DNA of 64,000 nt. Origin: Cenococcum geophilum 1.58. Lineage: Eukaryota > Ascomycota > Dothideomycetes > Gloniales > Gloniaceae. Positions 31,300-43,555 of this stretch are shown here, piece by piece (the stretch's first letter is position 1; every line of letters starts with the position of its first letter). A program made the position numbers and the translations under genes. The notes below the pieces were generated by a model, which searched no databases, was not told the DNA's origin, and worked only from the letters and a program-made list of their open reading frames with translations. The DNA is taken from NCBI GenBank assembly GCA_001692895.1, contig KV748245.1:62001-126000 (forward strand), in the 5' to 3' direction.

Positions 31300-34200
31300 G
31301 GTATATTAGAAGATCTAGGGGGGAGTAGTAGGAGGGTTTGGCGATACGCTAGTATGCCGCCTATAGCTTAGCGGGGGGTAACTAGTCCTTAGGGGGCTGG
31401 AACGGGGCATATCCTATAGTGTCCTCCTGTTAGATCTTATATGCTATTTAGAACTACTAGAGGATACCTTATCCTATAAGCCATTTTGCTGCTGCTTATA
31501 AGCCCCTACTTATAGAGAGCATCTAGGTAATATCGTTTGTGCTAGCGCTGGCGAGTAGCTAGTCCCTTGCTAATCGGTAGCTGTAGAATAGTAGTATATA
31601 GTGTACTATCTAAACAGGCTATCCGCATGTGCATTAAGGTATAGTATTTAGAACATAGATACTTATAAGCCATGCGTTTAGACCTAGGACCTCCGTCTAT
31701 AGTAGGAAGGCGGCTGTAGATTCTGCCTTTATTAGTCCTTCGTATAGGGGGAGAGTTGGTATTAACTATAGGGTGTTCTATATGGCTGCGTCTTATGTTT
31801 TTACTACCTCTTTCTATTGTCGCTTCTATTTAAGATCTACCCATCTTATAATTAGTATAGTAGACCTCTATCTATGCTAGTAGCCTCCTATCCTCTATCG
31901 CCATTATAGCGCTCTGCCGATGTGGCGCCGTGTCTCTGCCTAGTAGGCTAGCAGTTCCTATATTTCCTTTTCTCTCTCTACCGCTTGTAGGTAGAGGGCT
32001 TCCTGGCTAATATGCTTAGGCGTGCCTCCCCTTTAAGGGGCCCTCGCTCCTTATATATATCTTATTCCTTATATATATTTTAGCGTTTAGCGTATTTTTT
32101 CTTCCACTAGGTAACCTTGTACTGTGACTGCTCTTTATATAGCGGTTATGTCGATATAAACGTCTAGTAGTAGGACTGCCGCTTCGCGTTTAAATGCGGC
32201 GCGTGGTGTTCTCCTATAGGCCCCTATAGTTCTACATAGGCACTAGTTTTATAGCTTAGCTAATAGCGCTAGGGAGCTTTTTACTAGTACCTTACCGCCT
32301 AGTCCTAGGCCCCAGATTTAGGAGCCATATAGCATTATTGGCCTTATGACTGCTATATATAGTAGGCGTGTAAGTCTAAATAAGGGTCCCTATATTAAGG
32401 CTATAATTCATAATACTACTAAAAATACGGCTGCTCCCCTATAGGTCGCCTATATAATATGCTTGTTCTAGTTTAGTCTAGAGTCTACCTAGACCCCTAG
32501 GATCTTAAGGGTAGCTTCTGGTTTTACTTCGCAGCCCTAGATATTTACTATTAAGGCTAAATCGCTACTTGCCCTTCTTTTCCTTATAAAGTGGATAAGC
32601 TAGTATTTATCTAGTGCGAATTTAGCGCCGTGCCGTTTTGCCTATGTAATGCACCTATTATACGCCTAGTTTAGCCTAGTGCAGTTTTTTACTACTGTTT
32701 TTCCCTATATAATTAAGTTTATATCGTCTATAAAGCCTAGGGCTATTATATCCTAGCTATTATTAAATATCTCTAGTAGTTTGGATATAAAGAAGAGGAA
32801 TAGGATTAGTAAGAGAGGTAATCCCTATAGGATACCTATAGGTATTAGTATTAATTCACTTTCGTATCCCTCGATTATAATTTTTATAGTACGCCCTGTT
32901 AGGAATACTTAGATAAACTTAATTATCTAATCTAGTAGGCCCTTGTTTTTTAGGATCTATAGAAGTCTTTTATATAATACGTTATTAAAGGCTCCGCTTA
33001 GGTTTAGGCTTAGTATAGATACAGTGCATCCTAGGTAAGCTTGCCATGCCGCTTAGATACTAGAGGTAATTAGGGAGAGAGCTAAGAGGGTTAATCGTTT
33101 CTTCCTTGCTCCTATTTATATCCATAGTAATAGCTCCTATACTTCCGCCGCTTCTTATATACGTTCTATAACTATCTTTTCTAAAAGCTTACCTAGGGTG
33201 TTTTCTAGGGTAATCGGGCGGTAGCTTCCTAGAAGGGAGTAGTCTTTTTTCTTTACCTTTCGTAAGACAACCGTGGTTATTGCTTTAAAGCATTTAGGTA
33301 GTTCGCCTCTCTAGAGGTAGGCGGATACGGCCTTAGTAAGTGGTGTTACTATCGCTTCTACCATAGCTTTAATTGCCTTATTTAGGATCTTGTCTAGCCC
33401 TAGCGCTTTACTAGTAGGGAGCTTTTATATAGCGTCCTTTATTTCTTTTACTAATATCGTATAGCTTATTTTAATGGGTAAGGGGAGGGATTAGCTGCTA
33501 ATATCCTATAGGTCTACTTAGCCCACGCCTAAAAAGAACCTTTCTGCTAGTATTTTAATTTTTTCCTTATTGTTGTTTATATACTGGTCCTATTCTATTT
33601 AGCAAAGTGTAGGTAGGTAGGGGTCCCCTAGCGTCTCTTTGGCGGCTTACCTACTCCACTTTAATATGCGCTAAAGTCCCTTATTGTGTGGTTTAGAGGC
33701 GTCTAAGGTAATTTTTTCTAGAAATTGGCGCTAGTTGTTTCTACCTCTTTCCATATTATCTTTTTAAGCCTATTCTTTAGGGCCTTATAGCTCTATTAGT
33801 AGTAGGCTTCACCCATTACGCTGTACTATCGCCTCGCCCTCTTTACGCCCGCGAGTAGCTAGGCCGCCTCCGGCGACTATTCGCGGCGGGCGTGTTTACT
33901 AGGTTAGGCCTTTAGGCAGTATTCTTCTAGGTAGTTGCTTATAATCCTCTAGATATCCTCTAGCAATACTTATAGTATGGCTGCTAGCCTATTAGTGACT
34001 TCCTAGGTATATTTTTCCTGGTTAAGTTTATTAGTGGCGTATCTCTAATAAGTTTGTTGCGCTAGTGCGGCGACATTAAGCGCTATCTATATAGGTATAT
34101 GGTCTGTAGTAATTGCCTATATATCCTCTAGTCCACAGAACTTTAGTTAGTCTATAAGCGTTTCTTATATAAATATAAGGTTAATTATGCTCTCTTAGGT

Positions 34201-34920
34201 TCCTCTTTTCTAGGTAGGTTTACTAGTTAGGGTAGTTAGGGCAAAGCCCCGCGTTTCTAGCTCGTTTAGTAAGTAGGTTACCTATACTTTATCTATGGCC
34301 TGCTGCCCTCCCTATAATATATAGTGTGCGTTAAAGTCCCCTAGGACTATTACCTCGCCTTTTACTGTGTTAATAGTCTATTAAAGTAGACCCCATATAG
34401 CAATTTAGGGCTTGTTATCCTTTAGGTTATAGATATTAATTATACTAATTTAGCCCCAGTCGGTAGCTAGTTATAATTTGTCTATATTAGGGCTGATGCT
34501 ATAGTAGCTCCATACCTATGTTTTAATGCGTTAACTAACTAAGAAGCATATATAGGTAGCTGGGTTTGGTTCGTATAGGAGGTAGTATCCTTTTAGTTGG
34601 TATATTTTATGTGTTTACTTATTATATGCTAGTTCCTATAAAGCTACTATCTAATATTCTTTTGGGTCTAGGCTGTTAAATAGGGGCCGTGTTGCTCTGT
34701 AGTTTAAGTAACCGTAGTTATATTATACTATTATTAGTCTATTTATAGTGTTAGTTAGTCTAGTAACTTATAGGTGTCTTCCGTTCGCCTCTAGGGCGTC
34801 TTAGCTAGGGCTGTTATAATTAGGATTCTTTGTTGGGATGGGTCTCTAAAGGCGTTAGTGCTGCCTCGCGGGCGTCCCACGCTCCGCTTTGCTGCTGGTT
34901 GGGCGGAGGGTGCCCCCATT
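31300..34920 (-). pseudogene. LINE ORF2: endonuclease and reverse transcriptase
   Basis: The apurinic-like endonuclease motif LGDFNAHY is readable at 34321-34350. The reverse transcriptase palm reads PLLLILFLFFI and then GFIDDINLI, with both catalytic Asp codons kept (GACGAT on the minus strand, 32723-32728). Downstream text such as HGAKFALDKYQLIHF and LKILGVQVD is typical of LINE thumb regions. In-frame stops show that it is inactive. A C-terminal RNase H is possible but not verified. Confidence 0.7.
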
Positions 34921-34999
34921 AGGGTGAGTACCCTAGATCTCTTTCTTTATGCGACTATTCAGCCGCCGTTACCTATCGTGCTTATCTCCTTCTCTTTAT

Positions 35000-36250
35000 A
35001 TGCGTTTCCCTATAGCGTAGCCGTAACCTAATATAGTTCAGCTTATCTTATCCTAATAGCTTCTAGGTACACCTAGAAGGTCTTATATACCGTCTTCTAC
35101 TATACCTTATATTCTTTACCGCAGTTTACGTATCTAGTTCTCTTGTCCTTAGGGCAGTCCTTCGTCTTATATATATTAGCGCACCGCCCGTACCTTTCCT
35201 ATCTCCCGCATACACTCTAAGTATAGCCCTACTACTAGCATCTAAAGTATTAGCGTACTTAGACTGCGCGGTAGTATAGCCAGGCTTTATACTAGAGGCT
35301 ATTTATAACTATTCCTTTATATACTATAGCCGCCTGCATCTCCTAGGTCGGTAGGTTAATTATTAGGGTGCTACATGTTTTAACCTTTTAGAACCCTAGT
35401 AATACTCCTATATATATAGTACATACTTTATAGAGCTATGCAACTCTAGATATTATAATTTCTAAGACTAATTTTTTAGTGGCCTCTGTAATCTTTTAAA
35501 TAAATTATGGGTTTATAGCGCCTCGCCCGCTTTCTACTTGTGTATTAAGGGGTACTCTAATTACTTTAACTAGGTAGTCCTGGCGGAGGATCTTATACTT
35601 AGGGGTATCTCCCTAGGTAATAGCCTAGTCCTTTACCTGTTGGTTAGGGAGTATAACCTCTACGTTATTACTATATAGGACCTTTACTACTACTGCCTTT
35701 AGTATATATATTCTGATTAATATAAGGATCTATTCTAGCTCTGCTCCTACTGCCTCTAGTATTTAGATCCTAACTATAGACCTTACCGGTGCTACGCTAG
35801 GGAGGCGCTAGAGGGGCGCTAGTCAGGCGCTAGTAGCGATATTGGCCTATGAGGGCTTTATTAAGTGCGTAGTTAGTATTCCCTATAATTTTATCGCATC
35901 TTTAATTCGCCTAAGCCTATCCTCTATAGCGTTATAGTTCCTATTATGCCTTGCCCATAGTTCCCAAGCGATCTATCCTGCCTGTTAGGCCGCACGCGCT
36001 ACCCCTACGCGTAGGTGTTCGTTTTCTCCCTTCCCTAGATCTTCCTTAATGTCTTTTAGGATGTCTACGAGTTTCTACCACTTCTGGTCGTTGTCCTTTA
36101 GTTGTTGTGGTTAGGTCGCCCCCTATTGGGTTTGTTGTGGTGTCGCGTTTTTCTATATGTTAACCCACCTTCGAGTCTGTTGCGACCCTCCTATGTCGCG
36201 TAGGCTTTCCGGCTGTAATGCGTACATTAGTTCTAAGGCATGTTATGCCG
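35000..36250 (-). pseudogene. LINE ORF1: zinc-knuckle nucleic-acid-binding protein
   Basis: Minus-strand frames at about 35090-35270 show relics of CCHC knuckles: RCANIYKTKDCPKDKRT followed by VNCGKEYK. His and Cys positions have become Tyr, as C-to-T changes would produce. ORF1 proteins of LINEs bind the element RNA. The N-terminal part is unclear. Confidence 0.55.
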
Positions 36251-36329
36251 TAGATTTAATTGAGAGTGGTTATTTCTTTATTGGATAAGTGGTGGGCGTG
36301 TTCTGCTGCTGTAGCGGCTTTGCACTTAC

Positions 36330-36598
36330 TATTAAATATTATATTTAGATTATTATAGTTATTAAGTTATAAGTATTTTATAAATATATTTTAATATTAT
36401 ATATAAAATAAAACTAGCTTTAAAATTTAAAATATTTATTTTATAAAAAGCTTAATTTACTATTTAATAAGCTATATTTAAAATTTTATATAAATAACTA
36501 TTATAGTTAATAAGTTATAAGTATTTTAGTGGGGGGATATTAGTACTATATATTGCTTTATAAGCGTGTATTGCCTAGCGGCCTCTTCTAGAGCTTTA
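36330..36598. repeat. AT-rich block with inverted arms (right)
   Basis: TATTATAGTTATTAAGTTAT and the following bases are the reverse complement of the left AT block. Two copies of AACTATTATAGTTA lie within it. It ends just before the LTR of Gypsy copy B. Confidence 0.7.
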
Positions 36599-37019
36599 TA
36601 TAACGAAGCCTTATAAGAAATACTATAGTAGACTTGTTAATAGGCTGGGTATATAGGTATAGAATAGTTAACAATATAAATATAACTAGTGGAGTAGTTA
36701 CCTAATAGATTAACTCCAATTATATTCTAAGATTTACTATAAGGAGAGAAGAACTATCTAGGTAGGGACTATGGTCCTTTAAATATATAACTATACTTCT
36801 AAGAAATCCTCCTTATATATAAAGTACGTCTTATATATAAGGTACGTAAGTTCCTCCTATCCCTCTTATTTAATACGTAGTATATTATATAACCTTAGTT
36901 ACTATTTCTCGTTATATGGTTCTATTAGCTTTATTCTAGACTATACCTTAATTAACTAACTAGCTACTTTTAACTCCTCTCTTAGTAGTTATAATATTGT
37001 ACTTAAAGCGTCTATAATA
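36599..37019 (-). repeat. 3' LTR of Gypsy copy B
   Basis: Aligns with the 423-bp LTRs of copies A and C from TATAACG to GTCTATAATA with many transitions. Confidence 0.82.
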
Positions 37020-37429
37020 CTATCTCCTTCCTTTCTATCTTTGTCCTTAAAGATTTATAATATCTCTAAGTTATCTACTAGAGGTATAATATCCGTTTAA
37101 TTAATTTAGTTAATATTATTATTTATTATACCTAAAGCTTTTTCTTCTTTACACGCCTAACGTCATACTCGCACTATTATTACAATATTATTACTTAGTG
37201 AAATTATACTATCTCTATATTCTTGTAATACGAAAAAGGGATTAGTTTATATTATATTAGTAAGTCTATCCTCCCAATAACTGTTTTCTTACTTAGAGTG
37301 CACTAAAGTAAATATTTATTTATCTTATAACGTTTACTCTATATCTAATACTAAATATACGCGCTTTATTACTCTTAATAGTCGTTTAGTTTCTTAATTA
37401 ATCTATCTTAGGGTCTTATATTTAATCTA

Positions 37430-37850
37430 CTATTGCTTATCTTAATAGCGAGTTATCTTAAGCCCTTATTAAGTTAGAATGTTCTTATAATGCGGAATAG
37501 AAAGCCCTAAATGCTTATATTACAGCATCTACTTAATTACTCCATCTTAAGAAGGTTTATAAGAAGGTTTATTTTAAGAAATAAAAACTTATAAAATAAG
37601 ATTTATAGGAACTTAGTAATAAAAGAACGGATTCTTTTCTAGCTAAGAAGGAAATAGATTTAAGTAGTTCGGCAACTGCTCTTCTTAGGTCCCCTTTAGG
37701 TAACTTATTCTTTAGCGATCCTTTTTTATTAATACTGCCTAACCTAATCTCTTTTAATACTCCTATACCTTTCTTATAGCGTTTTTTAGATTTTTTAATA
37801 GCTTCTAGATAGTCTTATTATAGCCTATCTACTTAACCTTATACTATATT
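37430..37850 (+). pseudogene. ORF antisense to pol in Gypsy B
   Basis: It contains SQALIKLECSYNAEQ, then LKKVYKKVYFKK, then SSSATALLRSPLGNLFFSDP, with stops read as Gln. It lies in the same place as in copies A and C. Confidence 0.55.
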
Positions 37851-40800
37851 TTATTATTAATATTTTTATAACTAATAATTTTTAAAACTTACTATTTATC
37901 TTCCTCTTATCCTCTATACGTGTTTACTTTATAAACTAGTAGTTTAATATCTCTATATACTAGCTCTAGCATTATAATATGCTATATAGGGTAGATTTTT
38001 ATCTTAGCTAGTAGGTTTAACTTAAACGTAACTAGTGAAATTCTTTATATAATTTTAAAGGGTCTTAGCCTAACATAGTCCAACTTCTTACTTAGTTATT
38101 AACTCTTAAAATTTTTATATAGTAGCTATACTTTATCTCCCTCCTTAAGATCTGGTCCCTTAGATCTCTTAGCGTTATAGTACTTTTTTATTCTTTTTTA
38201 TACCTTTTTTGCTAATTCTGTAAGGTCTATATAAAGATTTATTAATATCTTTATTCTTTCTTTAGCTATACTACTTATCTTTTTTGCTTATTATAGTAAT
38301 AATAATATTCTTAGCTTATATCCGTAATTTACCTTAAATAGTAATATGCCTATTCTTTTTCATAGTATTATATTATATGCAAACTATATAACTAGTAATA
38401 GCGATACCTAATTATTCTATATATAATTAATATAATACCTTAGATACTGTTCTAGTATCTAATTTAATCTTTTTATCTATTTGTCTGTCTACGGATAATA
38501 TATAGTAAAAGTTACTACTCTAACTCCTTACTCCGCTAAGAATACCTTCTAAAATGCTGCTATAAATTTTAGATCTCTATCTAATATAATTTTACTTAGT
38601 ACTCTATATCTTATAAACACTTCTTTAATATAGATTTTAGCGATATCTTCCGCTAAGATTTCTTCTATATATGCTATAAAGTAGCCCTATTTAGTTAACT
38701 TATCTACTATTACTAAGATTACGTNNTNNTCTTATCCGGTAATAGGATCTCTTAACTTTAGTAACTTAATAATAAAGTCCTATAATATAACCTCCTATAG
38801 TCTCTCTAGTATTTTAATAGGTTATAGCCCTCCGTATAGCTTATGCCTTATTAGTTTATTTCTTTAGCAATTTAGATACTCTTTTATTACTTTTCTTATA
38901 ATATTTTAGATTCTATTAATAATATATTCTTCTTATAGCCTTAACACTAAGCCTATTACTCCATTATGTCCTTAAGTTATTCCCTTATAGAAATCTTCTA
39001 TAAAATGCTCTACTATGCTTCTTAGGATGTACTTTGTTTCTTAATTCTTATATATATCTATCTATAAATCTTCTAGCTGTGCTTCTAGAATTCTTTACGC
39101 CTAAAAGCTCTCTAGTATCTTGTAAACTCTTTTTAGTTTATTATTTTCTTAAGTTACTATTAGTTTAAGGTGGTTATATCTAATCTATCTATCCTTATCT
39201 CTGCGTAGTATTACTCCTAATAGTTTCTTTTATTCTATAGTTTAGCTTTTCTACTAAGTACATCTACTCTTATATTCTCGGTTCCTTTAGTATACTAAAT
39301 CTTAAAATAGTATTTTATAAGTATCTCTGCCTATCTAACTTGTCTATAATTAAGTTCTTTTATTATTAGGAACCCCATTAGGTTTTTATAATCCGTTTTA
39401 ACTATAAATAGTTTCTTTACGCCTTATAAGAATGCTTTCTATTCCTTAAGTACTATAACTATACCTAATAACTCCTTATTATAGACGTTATAGTTTAACT
39501 TTAGTAGTATTATCTTTCGACTGTAATATAATACTAGATGCTATACGTCTTTATACTTTTATAGTAAATATACTCCTAGTGCGTAATCTAATATATTTAT
39601 TTCCACAACTATATCTAGTCCTAGTTAGTAAATTTTAAGGATTAGCTCCTAGGTAAATAATTCCTTAAGTTCCTTAAATAGTTTCTTTTGTTTATCTCCC
39701 TATACCTATAGTTCCTCTTTCTTTATAAGCCTAGTAAATAGTTTAATATTCTTTAACTACTATACTATAAACCTCTAGTAGTAGTTGCAAAACCCTAAAA
39801 ATAACCTTAACTGCATTACATTCTCTAGTTCTTACTAACTTACTATAGCTTTAATCTTCTTTAGGTCTATATTAATATAATCTAGTTTAATAATAAATCT
39901 AATAAAATCGGTCTTCCTTATAAAGAACTTATATTTTTTAATTGCTACTAGCATCTATTCTTCTTATAGTCTCTTTAAGANCTATTTAATATGTTCCCCG
40001 TATTCTTCCTTAGTCATTAAGTAGATAATAATATTATTAAGGTATGCTATAATAAACTTATTAAGGTATTTTCCTAACACACTATTAATTCTTTTCTAAA
40101 ATATTATTAGTACATTTGTTAACCTAAATTATATAACTAATAATTTATATAGTCCTTCTCTTAACCTAAAGACTGCCTTTTATTTATTGCCTTCCTTAAT
40201 CCTAATCTAATAGTACACCTATCTTAGATCTATCTTTATAAAGATTTATATATTACCTATCTAGTCCTAAATTTTACTAATTAAGGGTAAAGAATACCTA
40301 TCCTTTTAAGTAATGCTATTTAACTATCTATAGTTAATGCATAACCTAAGTTTTTTGTTCTTCTTTAGTACGAATAATACTAGATAACCTGCTAATAACT
40401 ATAATAGTCTAATATATCCCTTTTGTAAGTTCTCCTAGATAAACTCTTTAAGTGCTTTAGACTCCTCTTCCGTAAGCTTATAAGTTAAAAAGAACCTTAG
40501 ACTTATTCCTAGTTCTAACTCTATTTTATAGTCCTATACTATATANTNTNCTNGCTTTTTANTTTNTAGNCTCTATAGTTTCTTNCNATACTTATAGTAT
40601 CTCTTTAGTATATAACTTAAGCCTCGCTTAGTCTCTTTATATATTACTCTAACTTAGTACTATACTAACTTAGTTTACTATTATATCTTATGTTATTAAG
40701 TATCTTTAATATTGACCTAGCCTATAATCTAATTAATCTTTAGATTATATTCCTGTAACTAAGTATAAGGGTACTTTTAGTCCCTTACTCGGCTACATCC

Positions 40801-41360
40801 CGGGAGCTCTTAGGGGCTACTAAGGCTAGCCTTCGGCTAGGCCTTGACCACCCCTTATAAGCTCCTCGGGCTTACAGCCTCCTTCCTCCCCTATCGGTTC
40901 GTCTCCGTATGAGGCTATTGCCTACCCTTATTACCATATCGTCCTCTTCTATCGACTCCCTACGTAACTTATGCTCGGCTTACCTGCTCCCTACCGTACA
41001 CCCTAGCAATACTGCCTTATACTAAGGCATTCTTAATACTACCTTATCCTATTCTAATAGTAAGATATTAAAAAATATCTTAATTTATTTTCCTTTAATA
41101 GTTATCTAAATAGGTCCTATTTTAAAATTAATAATCCCTCCTCTATAGGCTATTAGGTCTCCTAAAATTATAACTAATAGGTAAAATTATTCCTTCTATC
41201 TATAAGGTAATTCTATTCTTTTAACTACTATTAGTAAGATATAGTTCCGCATTACTCTACTATCTATTAGTGCTTTAAACTATTAATCTTACTAATTAAC
41301 TTATAAATTTAGGTATTATCCTTAAATTCCTTTAAGGGTCTAAGGCTTTACTACTGGCTC
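37851..41360 (-). pseudogene. Pol of Gypsy copy B, RIP-inactivated
   Basis: Collinear with copy A. The reverse transcriptase box reads YLNN: both Asp codons are AAT (40033-40038), so the polymerase active site is destroyed. A protease relic lies near 41250-41285. N bases at 38725-38730 and 40546-40588 show assembly uncertainty. A 257-bp insertion lies at 40764-41020. Confidence 0.72.
40764..41020. mobile_element. 257-bp insertion with 6-bp target duplication
   Basis: Compared with copy A, this block is extra. It is flanked by ACTAAG on both sides (40758-40763 and 41021-41026). Its ends are TATAAGG and CCTTAT, a very short inverted repeat. It is GC-richer and keeps CpA, so it has suffered little RIP. 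An internal hairpin GGCTAGCC..GGCTAGGCC is present. It has no coding capacity. Confidence 0.65.
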
Positions 41361-41626
41361 CATTAGGATTTTTTTTTTGGGCTCGTTATTGCAAACGAAA
41401 ATCGGGGTCTGCAAAACCTGCGTAAGTCGCAATTTTGGCAATTTGCGGCGATTTGCAGTAATTTGCTATAAACACATAGGCTACCTATATACGCGTCTAC
41501 CCTATCTATGTGTTTGTAGCAAATTGCTGCAAATTGCCGTAAATGTTAAAATTGCGACTTACGCCTGCAGGTTTTATAGACCCCGATTTTTGCTTGCAAC
41601 AATATGCCTAAAAAAAAATCCTGATG
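41361..41626. repeat. Fold-back (hairpin) module, about 266 bp
   Basis: Two arms of about 115 bp are inverted copies: ACCTGCGTAAGTCGCAATTT against AAATTGCGACTTACGCCTGC, and AACACATAGG against CTATGTGTTTG, around a loop of about 25 bp. It starts CATTAGGA and ends TCCTGATG, so it looks like a complete small MITE by itself. Confidence 0.8.
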
Positions 41627-42575
41627 CAGAGGCTCTGCACGAGGCTCTATATAAAGCTCTGCACGAAGCTCTACACGAAGCTCTGTATGAAGCTCTACAC
41701 AAAGCTCTATATAAAGCTCTGCTTAAAGCTCTATACAAAGCTTTGCACGAGGCTCTACACGAGGCTCTATATAAAGCTCTACGTATAGAGGCTCTGCACG
41801 AGGCTCTACACGAAGCTTTGTACGAATTCGTGCACGAAGCTCTGTATGAATTTGTGCACGAAGCTCTATATAAAGCTTTGTACGAATTCGTACACGAAGC
41901 TCTACACGAAGCTCTATATAAAGCTTTGCACGAGGCTCTACACGAGGCTCTATACGAAGCTCTGCGTACAGAGGCTCTGTATAAGGCTCTACACGAAGCT
42001 CTACACAAAGCTCTGTATAAAGCTTTGCACAAAGCTCTATACGAAGCTCTATATAAAGCTCTACACGAAGCTCTATATAAAGCTTTACACGAAGCTCTAC
42101 ATGAAGCTCTATACGAAGCTTTGTACAATACTCTATACGAAGCTCTATGTATAGAGGCTCTACATAAAGCTCTATATAAAGCTCTGTACGAAGCTTTATA
42201 TAAAGCTTTATATAAGGCTCTATACAAGGCTCTACACAAAGCTTTGCGTATAGAGGCTCTGCACGAGGCTCTATACAAAGCTCTGTATAAAGCTCTGCAC
42301 GAAGCTCTATACGAAGCTCTATACGAAGCTCTATATAAAGCTCTATATAAAGCTCTATATAAAGCTCTACACAAAGCTCTATATAAAGCTTTACACGAGG
42401 CTCTATACGAGGCTTTATATAAAGCTTTGCGTATAGAGGCTCTATATAAGGCTCTATATAAAGCTCTATACAAAGCTCTGCACGAAACTTTATATAAAGC
42501 TCTATATAAAGCTCTATACAAAGCTCTATATAAAGCTTTATATAAGGCTCTACACGAGGCTCTACACAAAGCTCC
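41627..42575. repeat. Minisatellite, 12-bp GCTCTATATAAA unit
   Basis: About 79 copies of a 12-bp unit, mainly GCTCTATATAAA, GCTCTGCACGAA and GCTCTACACGAG. A 480-codon plus-strand frame and two minus-strand frames above 300 codons run through it with tetrapeptide periodicity. They reflect the period and are not supported as genes. Confidence 0.88.
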
Positions 42576-42704
42576 GTATATACGGGGTCCCCGCTATATT
42601 CCCGATAGCCTCTACACGTGCCCTGCCAAGTATACCCTATATACACACCTAGGTAGCCACCTCATTTTTTACCCTTCCTTACATCCTCCCTACCTAGGAA
42701 GACA

Positions 42705-42978
42705 CCAGAACGACAGCCAGCAGACGACCGTCCCAGAGCTAGACGGCCGTCGCCGGAGCCAGATGACCGTCGCCAGAGCTAGACGACCGTCAGAGCCAGA
42801 CGACCGTCGTCAGAGCTAGACGACCGTCGCCGCAGCCAGATGGCCGTCGCCAGAGCTGGACGACCGTCGTCAGAGCTGGACGACCGTCGTCAGAGCTAGA
42901 CGGCCGTCGCCGGAGCCAGATGACCGTCGCCAGAGCTAGACGACCGTCAAAGCCAGACGACCGTCGTCAGAGCTAGAC
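42705..42978. repeat. Minisatellite, 20-bp CCAGAGCTAGACGACCGTCG unit (left part)
   Basis: About 14 units with C/T variation. The array is cut by the giant element at a TAGAC and continues after it. Confidence 0.88.
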
Positions 42979-43015
42979 TATGGTGGGCCATACGTACCAA
43001 ACCGCCAATGTCAAA
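42979..43015 (+). repeat. Left terminal inverted repeat of giant element
   Basis: 37 bp, matching the right end in reverse complement through CCGCCAATGTCAAA. The next 130 bp keep CpA and look much less mutated than the interior. Confidence 0.88.
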
Positions 43016-43555
43016 AATTTCGCGAAAAATCCAAGCTTGTATCTCCGCGTTTTCACACCAAAAACCATGAGATTCCAACCATCTACATTTATTTTAATTT
43101 CTACATCTAGCATATAAGTGAAGCTTAAGATTGTATAGCAGGTAAAGTTTATATACTGATTTCTGGTGTTCTAGTAATAAATCTATTTCTNANACGTCTA
43201 CTACCGCTNTGNAGTCTCTATAGNAACTCAAATTTAGCTTCTTTAACGCTCTTCCTATCTACCGCCGTAATGCCACTAGATGTAGTAGAGAGATTTTATA
43301 GGCCTCTAGGTAACGTAGTTACTCAAGCTTTAAGAAATCAAAGTTCTTATTGGTTAGTTATTCTTCTATTATTATAGCAGACGCTAATAGTGCTGTAGCT
43401 ATTTAGATATTCTTCACCTATTACTATAATAGCCATTGTTAGTAGTATATAGATGCCACCTCCTTATATTTAAAGAAGCTAGATCTAAAACACCTACGAC
43501 TTCTTTATTAAGCTCTTTAGGATATCAGATTTTAATAATTTAATCGATAAAATTC
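43016..43555. other. 5' region of giant element
   Basis: Non-coding as far as I can see. N bases occur at 43191-43231. It may contain the promoter of the first ORF. Confidence 0.4.

Larger units (their letters stand above)
31129..36290 (-). mobile_element. Non-LTR retrotransposon (LINE, Tad/I-like), RIP-degraded
   Basis: On the minus strand the order is a zinc-knuckle ORF1, an endonuclease and a reverse transcriptase, as in LINEs that insert by target-primed reverse transcription. The 3' end is at the left, where an imperfect TAA-type run next to 31115 may be the tail. The base composition is milder than in the Gypsy copies, but stops are frequent. Which clade it belongs to is a guess from the domain order. 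Confidence 0.75.

Noticed and set aside
41574-42646. Two minus-strand frames of more than 300 codons (RALYRAS and ELYIELC repeats)
   Set aside because: Shadow frames of the same 12-bp array.
41377-42819. 480-codon plus-strand frame with ALYKALHEAL tetrapeptide repeats
   Set aside because: It follows from the 12-bp minisatellite. Equally long frames exist on the other strand, and the same repeat in copy 1 gives a different peptide. No independent coding signal.
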